Positions 16,724 through 25,900 of a stretch of DNA of 64,000 nucleotides are shown piece by piece. The first letter of the stretch is position 1, and each line of letters starts with the position of its first letter. Under the pieces are notes generated by a model that was not told the DNA's origin, searched no databases, and worked only from the letters and a program-made list of their open reading frames with translations. The position numbers and the translations under genes are program-made. The stretch spans positions 1,302,001 through 1,366,000 of the forward strand of contig OZ220686.1 in NCBI GenBank assembly GCA_965116435.1, read 5' to 3'. The DNA comes from VXPQ01 sp965116435 (GTDB lineage Bacteria; Bacteroidota; Rhodothermia; Rhodothermales; VXPQ01).

Positions 16724-17056
16724 ATGGCTGACGACGGAAATATGGCCGACATGTTCGGCATGGTCATGGAAATGCAGAAGAAGATGAAGGAGGTGCAAGA
16801 AAACCTTGCCGCCAAAACCGTGGACGCCGAATCCGGCGGCGGCATGGTCAAGGTCACGGCCAACGGCGCCCAGCGCATTACGAATATCCGTATTGAGCCG
16901 GACGCGGTCGATCCCGACGACCTGGAATTGCTGGAAGACCTGGTCGTGGCTGGCGTCAACAAGGCCCTTGAAGACGCCGAGCAGATGGCGAAAAAGGAAA
17001 TGGGAAGCGTGGCGGGCAGCATGCTGCCTCCAGGCATTGGCTTGCCCGGATTATAG
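16724..17056 (+). CDS. YbaB/EbfC nucleoid-associated protein
   Basis: This 110-residue small DNA-binding protein has the YbaB/EbfC layout. A helical N-terminus is rich in Met, Lys and Gln (MADMFGMVMEMQKKMKEVQE). A beta-sheet core has GGGMVKVTANGAQRI and IEPDAVDPDDLELLEDLVVAG. A final helix (ALEDAEQMAKKEM) completes the dimer fold. It binds DNA as a dimer and is usually encoded between dnaX and recR, exactly as here. The ATG at 16724 is used because it starts the conserved region; the frame is open upstream into dnaX. Confidence 0.92.
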   Translation: MADDGNMADMFGMVMEMQKKMKEVQENLAAKTVDAESGGGMVKVTANGAQRITNIRIEPDAVDPDDLELLEDLVVAGVNKALEDAEQMAKKEMGSVAGSMLPPGIGLPGL

Positions 17057-17139
17057 AACACGCCGATTGAGGGCCTGCTGCGGCAGGCGGCCCGCGCCGC
17101 AATAGCCGGGCGCCATCCCCCTCCATACCGTACGAACGC

Positions 17140-17808
17140 ATGGGATTTACCTCCGAATCGGTCGAGGCGCTGGTCGAGCAGTTTGCGAAATTGCCCGGCG
17201 TAGGGCGAAAAACGGCGCAACGTCTGGCGTCCCATGTACTCAAAACGCCCCGCGCCGAAATCGCAGACCTGGCGCACACGTTGATCAAGGTCAAGGACAC
17301 GGTCCGGCAATGCTCCGTGTGTTGCAACATAACGGATGCAGATCCGTGCGCCATTTGCCTTTCTCCAGAGCGAGACCATGCCCTCATTTGCGTGGTGGAA
17401 GACGCCAATGATGTACTGGCCATCGAGCGGCTGGGCGAATACCGGGGCGTCTATCACGTATTGGGCGGCGCCATCTCGCCGCTGGATGGGGTAGGCCCGG
17501 AAGACCTCCGTATTCACGAGTTGCTGCAACGCATCAATCCCGAACAGGCAGCGAGCGCCCCGGCGCAAAACGGCCAAACGCCCGCCCGCGAGGAGGCGGT
17601 GCATGCCACGAAAGCGCCGCGGGAAATTATTTTCGCGCTGAACCCCACCGTCGAAGGAGACACCACGGTGTACTACCTCTCCCAACTGCTCAAGCCTTCC
17701 GAGGTACGGCTGACGCGCATTGCCCGCGGATTGCCCATCGGGGGGGACCTCGAATACGCCGACGAAGCCACGCTGGCGCGCGCCCTCGAAGGCCGCGACG
17801 CCCTCTGA
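17140..17808 (+). CDS. recR: Recombination mediator RecR
   Basis: The 222-residue protein works with RecO and RecF to load RecA at gaps. It has the helix-hairpin-helix (LPGVGRKTAQRLA, 18-30), a four-cysteine zinc finger (C58, C61, C70, C73), and a Toprim domain (VVEDANDVLAIE, then YHVLGGAISPLDGVGP). The C-terminus has TRIARGLPIGGDLEYAD. It is about 20-25 residues longer than typical because of an Ala/Gln-rich insertion (around 138-160) inside the Toprim region. The ABC permease gene begins one base after its stop. Confidence 0.95.
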   Translation: MGFTSESVEALVEQFAKLPGVGRKTAQRLASHVLKTPRAEIADLAHTLIKVKDTVRQCSVCCNITDADPCAICLSPERDHALICVVEDANDVLAIERLGEYRGVYHVLGGAISPLDGVGPEDLRIHELLQRINPEQAASAPAQNGQTPAREEAVHATKAPREIIFALNPTVEGDTTVYYLSQLLKPSEVRLTRIARGLPIGGDLEYADEATLARALEGRDAL

Positions 17809-17809
17809 T

Positions 17810-19459
17810 ATGCTGACGCGCCGAGGGTCTGCGCTCCTTGCGGCGCCCGTCCTGCTCGTGCTGGCCGCGTACGTACTGTACCCGAGCCTGCGCACATTCG
17901 AGTCGGGCCTGACGGTCGAAAACTACGCCCGGCTGTTCTCGTCCTGGTCGTCCGCAAACGTCCGGGCCCTCTTCAATTCCGTATTCATTTCCATAGCAAC
18001 CGTGCTCGGCAGCGGCGTCCTCGGCGCCTCGCTGGCCTGGTGTTTCCATCGCTTCCGGTTCCCGTTGCGCGGAACGCTCATGGCGGTGGCCGTCTTCCCC
18101 CTGGCCCTGCCTCCCCTTGTAGGCGTACTGGCCTTCCTGTTCCTCTACGGAGAAAGCGGCATCCTCCCCCGGGTGCTTCAGGAATTGTTGGGTCTCGCCA
18201 ACGCACCGTTTGCCTTTGAGGGCCTCGCCGCCGTCTGGCTCGTACATGTCTACACCATGTACGTGTACTTTTACCTGTTCGTGCTGTCGGCCCTCGGCAA
18301 TGTGGACAAGAGCCTGCCGGAGGCCTCCGCCGACCTTGGCGCCTCGGGATACACCACATTCCGGCGCATCATACTGCCGCAACTCCGGCCGGCGCTGGCC
18401 GGGGCCGCCTTGCTCGTATTCATGATTTCCATGGCGTCCTTTACGGCGCCGCTCCTGTTCGCAGGCACGGAAAGTTTCCTGACGCTACAAATCTACAATT
18501 ACAAAACGAACGGCAATCTCCCGTTGTCGGCAGCCGTTTCTGTCCTCCTGACAGCCATCTGCGTGGTGTTTCTGCTGGCGCTGGAAATCCGGCGCAAGCG
18601 GAGTACGCAGGGCGCCGCGAAAGGCGTAGCCGCCCCGCCCGCCCCGATCCGCAGCGGCGCCGGACGCATAGCCGCCGCGGCAGCCACCCTGCCCCTGCTG
18701 GCGTTCCTGCTGTTGCCCGTGGCGACCGTCCTCTTGATCTCGTTTGCCCGGGAAGGCAGCTGGACCTGGCAAATTTTCCCCACGGCGTACACATTCGACA
18801 ACTATGCCGCGCTTTTGCGGGACCCGGATGTCTTCGATCCCGTCTGGAACAGCATCCGGATGGCGCTGGTCGCCACCGCCGGGAACATCGTATTCGGCGT
18901 CGCCGCCGCCCTGTACATCGCCAAAGGGAAGATTCCGGGGCGCGGACTGGCGCGCCTGCTCACGGCGCTGCCCTTCGCTATTCCGGGCACCGTCATCGCC
19001 GTGAACCTGATCGTCACCTTCAACGAACCCACCCTGCCCGCGCTGAACACGATTCTTGTCGGGGGATTCTGGATTCTGCCGCTGGCGTATTTCATTCGCC
19101 ATATTCCTTTCGTCGTACGCTCGACCACGGCGGCGCTTGAACAATTCGACGACCGCCTCGCAGAAGCCTCCGCCGACCTCGGCGCCCGGTTCGCTACCAC
19201 GTTTCGCCGCATCGTGCTGCCCGCCATCGCGCCCGGCGTCCGGGCAGGCGCCCTGCTTACCTTCGTCGCATCGGTGGGCGAATTCGTTTCGTCGATTATG
19301 CTCTACGTCTTCGACAATCGCCCCATCAGCGTGGAAATACTGGCGCAATTGCGACTCTACGATTTCGGGGCGGCGGCCGCCTATAGCGTATTCCTGATGC
19401 TGCTCATCGGGCTGGCTACCGCGGCTATGGGGAAATCGGGACCTTCCCTGACGCCATAA
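17810..19459 (+). CDS. Two-domain ABC transporter permease (iron(III)-type)
   Basis: A 549-residue inner-membrane protein made of two homologous permease halves with about twelve helices. Each half carries the cytoplasmic EAA loop that docks the ATPase: EASADLGASGYTTFRRIILP near residue 165-185 and EASADLGARFATTFRR near 447. The fused-permease layout is typical of FbpB/AfuB-type ferric iron and related thiamine or sulfonate importers. No ATPase or substrate-binding protein is encoded in the window, so the substrate is a guess. The ATG lies one base after the recR stop; the frame is also open upstream inside recR. Confidence 0.85.
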   Translation: MLTRRGSALLAAPVLLVLAAYVLYPSLRTFESGLTVENYARLFSSWSSANVRALFNSVFISIATVLGSGVLGASLAWCFHRFRFPLRGTLMAVAVFPLALPPLVGVLAFLFLYGESGILPRVLQELLGLANAPFAFEGLAAVWLVHVYTMYVYFYLFVLSALGNVDKSLPEASADLGASGYTTFRRIILPQLRPALAGAALLVFMISMASFTAPLLFAGTESFLTLQIYNYKTNGNLPLSAAVSVLLTAICVVFLLALEIRRKRSTQGAAKGVAAPPAPIRSGAGRIAAAAATLPLLAFLLLPVATVLLISFAREGSWTWQIFPTAYTFDNYAALLRDPDVFDPVWNSIRMALVATAGNIVFGVAAALYIAKGKIPGRGLARLLTALPFAIPGTVIAVNLIVTFNEPTLPALNTILVGGFWILPLAYFIRHIPFVVRSTTAALEQFDDRLAEASADLGARFATTFRRIVLPAIAPGVRAGALLTFVASVGEFVSSIMLYVFDNRPISVEILAQLRLYDFGAAAAYSVFLMLLIGLATAAMGKSGPSLTP

Positions 19460-19538
19460 TCCGTAAGGGGCGCGCAAACGTCTTCGCCCGGAAATCGCCG
19501 AACGGCAACGCACGGAACGCGCGGTCCAAAAACGCGTG

Positions 19539-19558
19539 CAGGGAACTATTTTTCCCTG
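19539..19558. terminator. Hairpin downstream of the ABC permease
   Basis: CAGGGAA and TTCCCTG form a perfect 7-bp stem around a six-base loop CTATTT, about 80 bases after the permease stop. There is no clear T-run after it, so a terminator role is tentative. The whole 19460-19916 stretch (about 457 bp, before sprA) contains no recognisable gene. Confidence 0.3.
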
Positions 19559-19916
19559 ATTCGTAGGAAAGAACGCCCACCGAACCGGCAACGCTTCCTG
19601 TTTTACGCCGTGTTTTTTCGAACAAGCGTTCCTTTCGATTCCGGGCCTCGTCCGAACCTGCGATCCAATCCCTTGCTTCCTGCGCGCTTCTGCTACCGTT
19701 TCCCGTAAACAAGGAGCCTGTCGCCAGACGCCCCGCCGGACGATAACACGCCCTGCGGCGGACCGTCGGCGCACTCCGTCAGGACCCTGAATCCCTGCGG
19801 CGCAAAAACCGCCGCAGCATCGGGCGTCTATACATCGCAGTTATTCAGGATTATCGCAACGAAGTCGGGTGAGTTCGCACGCCGTACGCATAACGGGACC
19901 AAACCGTCCCTGCCGC

Positions 19917-22900
19917 ATGAAAACGCCCTGTTTGCATGCGGCAGGCGCTCTGGTCATTGCGCTTTTGCTGCAGGGCCTGACGACGCAGCACGGCCACGCA
20001 CAGGTTACGCCCCCGCCCGGAGAAGAGGTCTCCGCGCCCGCCGACACCACCGTCGCGCCCACCGACACCACCGTTGCACCCGCGGACACCACCGCTGCGC
20101 CCGCAGACACCACTGCCGCGGACCCCGTCACCTTCCAAACGATTTTCGGCGGCGCCCCCTGGAGTCCGGTCACCTTCGATACGATCTTCGGCGACAACGT
20201 CTGGGGAAATATCACCTTCGCGCACATTTTCGGCGCGGGCGCCGCCGACACCACCGACATCACCATTTTCCGGCGGGCCGACTTCTACCTTCCGCCCGCA
20301 AAAGCCGATCGCCGGACGGCGTCCCCGGTGCAGCGGATCCGCCGCCCCTTCTTTCCCGCGCTGGGCAACTACTGGCGGCACGAAGTCGAGCTGGATTCCA
20401 CCCGACAGGAATTTATCGTTCGGGAACTCGTGGGAGAAAGCGAGGTGCGCTACCCGCTTGTCCTCGACTTCGACGCATACCGGGAACGCCGCCTGAACGC
20501 CTGGCTCACCGACAACTGGCGGATCATCAGCGATCAGCAAGCCCAGCAACGCCGCCAGCGGTCCCGGGGCGGCCTTGGGTTCAATATCGCCATACCCGGC
20601 GGTCGCCGCAGCGCCTTCAGTACAATATTCGGCGCATCCACGGTGAGCCTGACCGTAAACGGCCAGGCCAGTATCCAGGCCGGCTTCGAATACCGCAAAA
20701 GCGATCAGCAGGTGGCCGTTACCGGGCGGTCCGGGCGGCTTTCCCCGGAATTTACGCAAGATATCCGCCTCGGCATCACGGGTTCGATCGGAGACAAACT
20801 CGATATCGACATCGATTGGGATACGCAAAATCAATTTGAATTCCAGAACCAGCTCCGCCTGCAATACACGGGATACGAAGACGAAATTATCCAGAATATC
20901 GAAGCCGGGAATGTCAATTTGTCCACCCCCTCGCGCCTGATTCGCGGAGGCCAGAGCCTGTTCGGCATCAAAAGCGAATTCCAACTGGCCGGTTTGCGCC
21001 TCACGACGGTAGCAAGTCAGCAAAAAGGCCAGTCGAACACCCTGTCGCTCGAAGGCGGCGCCCAATCGACGGAATTCGACATAAAACCGACGCAATACAG
21101 CGATAATACGCACTATTTCCTGTCCTATTACTTCCGCAACCGCTGGGAAGACGCCCTGCAGAATCCGCCGCAAGTGTTCGTGGCGAACGGGTTCGAAAGC
21201 ATCACCGATATCGAAGTCTGGAAACTGGAGCGCACCACGGCCGAAGAAGAAAATGTGCGCCAGGCCGTGGCGCTCGTCGATCTTGGAGAATCGCAGGACG
21301 TGGTGCGTTTGGCCAACGGCTATACGGCGCAGGTCCTTCCGGGCATCGCTGAATGGCGGTACCCCGAGGCCACGCTGGACGCAGAACTCCGGGACGGCGA
21401 CGCCAAGCCGCAGAATTACCTGGCCTCGCTGGGCCTGGGCGACGACGATTTTCAGGTGGGCAAATTCAAGAAACTCCGGCGCGGAACCGACTTCGATTTC
21501 GACAATGTGCTTGGCTATCTCTCCTTACGGCAGCGCATGCAGGAAAACGAAGCGCTGGCCGTGTCGTTTCGTTTCCGGGCGAACGGGCAAACATATCAAG
21601 TGGGGGATTTCTCTTCGGAAACCGGGGGTGCTTCCGGCGGGCAAAATTCGGACCGCCTTGTGCTGAAACTGCTCAAGCCCGTGCAGCTGCGCCAACCCAG
21701 CCCCGAAGGAAATTTCAACCCGGCCGCATGGTACCTGGAGTTGCGCAACATTTACCGCATCCCCGGTCGCGGATTGAATCCGAACGAATTCGAGCTGCAA
21801 GTGGAGTACCAGCCCCCGGGCAGTCCGGCGGCGACCGTCGTGCCCGAACTGAACGACAACAGACGCCAAACGCTTCTCCAGCTTCTCGGGCTCGACCGGC
21901 TCAACACGGACGGCGCAGAACGTCCCGACGACCTGTTCGACTACCTCGCCAACTTCACAATCAAACCGGCGAAAGGCGAACTTATTTTCCCCTCGCTCGA
22001 ACCGTTCGGGAGTCATATCGAAGATATTATCGACGGCCTGAACATCCCCGAATCGCAAAAACAGGCCCGAAAAAACAAGTATGCGTACGCCGGCCTCTAT
22101 ACGCAAAAGAAAGAACTGGCCGCGCGCCAGTCGCAATTCGACGTGTACCGCATCCGGGGGTCCTACAAGGGCGCCGTGCAGGACTTCTACGACCTCCGCG
22201 CTTTTTCAGGGCTCGTCGAAGGATCCGTCGTCGTCACGTCCGGCGGGAACCGACTGACGGAAAACACCGACTTCGTGGTGGATTACCAGGGCAGCACCGT
22301 CACGATCATCAACGACGCCTACCTGATTGGAGGCCGCGATATCCTGATTGATTGGGAGGAGAATTCCTTCTTCAATATTCAAACCAAGACGTTGCTCGGC
22401 GCGCGGCTCGACTATCTCGTCAGCGACGAACTGGCCTTCGGCAGTACGCTGTTCAGCCTGAGCCAGAAATCGCCTATCGACAAATACCGCATCGGGGAAG
22501 AACCGATCTCCAACACGATCTGGGGCCTGGATGGCCAGCTGAACATCGAACCCCTGTGGCTGACGCGGGCCGTAGACGCCCTGCCGTTCATCCAGACGCG
22601 GGCGCCCAGCCATATTCGGATATCCGGGGAATTTGCGCAACTCCGCCCTGGAGCGAACCCGACGCCGGCGTTCGAAAAATCGCGGGAGGCGCTCCAGGAC
22701 ATCGGACAGGATTTCGAAGGGGACGAATTGCGAGGCATTTCCTACCTCGACGATTTCGAGGGGTTCGAAAATACGTACTCGTTGCGGCAAGCCGGCGGAT
22801 GGCGCGTTGCTTCCGCCCCCGATTCGATTGGCGTCGTCCCGGACGATTTTTCCGGCGGCGCCTCGGATTCCTTGCGCACGAACTGGCGGGCCGTGATGGG

Positions 22901-25900
22901 CTGGTACTCGCTGCATCAGAACACGCTGCAAGACCTCATCGGAAGAAACGTAGAATGCGCTTCGATCGACAACGCCATCTGCCCGGTCAACATCAGGGAG
23001 GTGCTGCCCAACAAGGATACGTCAGGAGACAACAATCCGGTTTTTCAGCCGCTGGACGTCTATTTCACGCCGCATCAGCGCGGGCCGTACAACTACACAA
23101 GAGACCTCCGGGGCTTTCTGGAAAACCCGCAGAATACATGGGCAGGCATGGTGCAACGTTTGCCGGAAGGGTACACCGACTTTTCCACCAAAAACATTGA
23201 ATTTGTCGAGTTTATCGTAAAGGTGTTTCCCGAAGCCGGAGGACGCGTTCACCGGGATGCAAAGTTGTTCGTGGACCTGGGCTCTATTTCGGAAGATGTC
23301 CTTCCCAATGGCTTGCTGAACACGGAAGACGGACTTACGCTCGCCAGCGCCAATCTGCGCGATCTGGATACATGGGGCCGCACCGCCAGCGGCACGCAGA
23401 ATGTTACGATCGATGTGGAGGGACAACGCACGGAAGACCTTGGGCTGGACGGGCTGGCTTCCTATTCGCCCGACGATTACGACCCCCTGATCACCGAGCA
23501 GGCGCATTTCCGCGACTTTCTGGATGCGCTGGACGACGGGATATCCGATCCGCGCTACCGCGCCGAGGCGGCGAAAGCCCGGCTCGACCCGTCCGGCGAC
23601 GACTTTTTCTACTTCGGCGCCAACGGGTACTTCGAAAATCCGACGTACTACCCGAACGGGGCCAGCATACAGGAGCGATTCTCCCGGTACTTCCCGGGCA
23701 CGGAAATCAACTCCTTCGAGGCGCAGCAAGAATTGGCGCCTTCGCTATACGGCAACCGGGGCAATTCGCGCCTTCCCGACACCGAGGACCTGAATCTCAA
23801 TTCGGCCGCCGACATCGACAATAGCTACTTCCAGTACGAATTGCCTCTCGCGCCCGCTGTGCTCGACTCGCTTGCCCGACCGGAGCACGTAAACGACTAC
23901 GTCGTCACGGAGACGAACAACGGCTGGTATCAAATCCGCATCCCCATCCGGAATTTCTCGAGACAGGTGGGCAATATACAGGACTTCAGCCTCATCGAAT
24001 CCATCCGGGTATGGACTACGGGCCACGACAACCCGGTCACGCTTCGCTTCCCTACGTTCGAACTGGTAGGAGCGCAATGGCAAAAGTCCGACGCCGTCTC
24101 GCGCGAACGGAACCTGCCGGGCGACATGCAGCGCGAACAGACCCGCCTCTCCGTTTCGAGCATCAACAACGAAGAAAACAGCAATACGTACGCCCCGCCG
24201 AACGGCACCATTATCAGCCAGGTTCGCACCGCCACGGCCACGTTTCAGAACGCCCGCGAACAGGCCATGGCGCTGCGGGTGGAAAATCTTATGCCCGGCA
24301 AGCAGCAGGCGATTTTCAAGACCTGGCAGCAAGAAATCGATTTGCTGAAATACTCGAACCTGCGCATGTTTCTGCACATGCACGGCGAACAGGGGAACGG
24401 CGCGCCCATTGAAGAACGAGACAATGTGCGCTTCTTCATGCGCCTCGGCGCCAACGAAACGAACGACTACTACGAGTACGAAATGCCGTTGTCGCCCAGC
24501 GCGATCACCGGAGAGAACCCGGATGCAGACGCCATCTGGCAGACCAACCGCATGGTCGGCGGCGAGCTCGTCGATCTGAACTCGGTGAATATCAAACTGG
24601 GTGCGCTGAACCAGCTCAAGGTATCGCGCGACGACCGGATGTTCCCTACGGACAGCGTCTACTGGTCGGACATTCACGACGTGCCGCTCAGCCCTGATCT
24701 TCCCGAATTCGCCCCGCCCGGCACGCGTCTTGGCGTCAAGGGAACGCCCTCGCTGGGCGGCGTAAACACCATTGTGATCGGTATCCGCAACGGAGCCGAT
24801 TCGACCATTGCGGGCGTGCGAAATATCCGTCCCGAGGACATGCTGAAGGATGTAACCGTCTGGGTGAACGAACTCCGGGTGTCCGGCTACGACGAAACGA
24901 ATGGCTGGGCCGCCGTGGGCAATGCGGACGTCAAGCTGGCCGACTTCGCCACCGTCAAGGCCACCTGGCAACACCAGACCGACGGCTTCGGCGGCCTGGA
25001 AAGCACCCTCGGGAATCGCGAGCAGGTCACCATCTCCAACTGGAGCGTTACGACCGATGTGAATCTCGACAAATTCATCCCGGAACGGTACGGCTGGACG
25101 CTTCCCGCCTCGGCCCAGGTATCCAACCAGACCTCCACCCCTCGTTTCTCGCCCAACCGGGGAGATATTCGGCTGGAAGAACTCCTTACGCAGACCGACC
25201 GGAACGACGACTTGAGCGAGGCGGAGCGCGAGCAGAAAAAAGACGAGATCATCGAAGCGGCCCAAACCCAATCCGTCACGCGCTCCTACAGCATTCGGCT
25301 CGGGAAATCGGGATCGGATTCGCGGGTGCTGCGCAATACGGTGGACGGCGTCGCCTTGAGTTTTTCCTCCTCGGATGCGAGCGCCAGCAACCCGTCCCAG
25401 CGGCAACGGGACAGCCAGCGATGGAATTCTTCCCTCACCTACCGCTTGAACGTTCGGCGGCCGCGCACGGTGCGTCCGTTCTGGTTTTTCGGAGATCTTC
25501 CCGTACTGGGCCCCCTAGGCAGGCTGAATTTCAATTACGCCCCCCGGGCCATCTCGACAGGGGCCACGGCATCGCGCAATTTCTCCGAGTCGCAAGACCG
25601 TCGCCGGGACCTCCCCAACGCTGCCGCGCGCTCCTTGCCGGAACGGGTCGAATTTCCGCTGCGCCAGTCGCACGCGCTTTCGCATCGGCGCAACGGCAAC
25701 GTTCAGTACGATCCGTTCCAGTTCCTCAACCTTTCGTACACGGGCAGCACCAGCCAAAGCCTGAATGCGGCAGGGGTAGACACCGTATTTACCGTCATTC
25801 GCGTCGATACCCTTGGCAACGAAAGCGTGTTTGCCAATACGACCGAGGCAGAGGCCCTCGCGGCGGGCCTGATCAGCGAAGACGACATGCGATTCGAAGT

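Noticed and set aside
20074..20496. 140-codon alternative frame inside sprA
   Set aside because: Pro/Ser/Thr-rich shadow of the GC-rich N-terminal sprA coding region, with no independent support.
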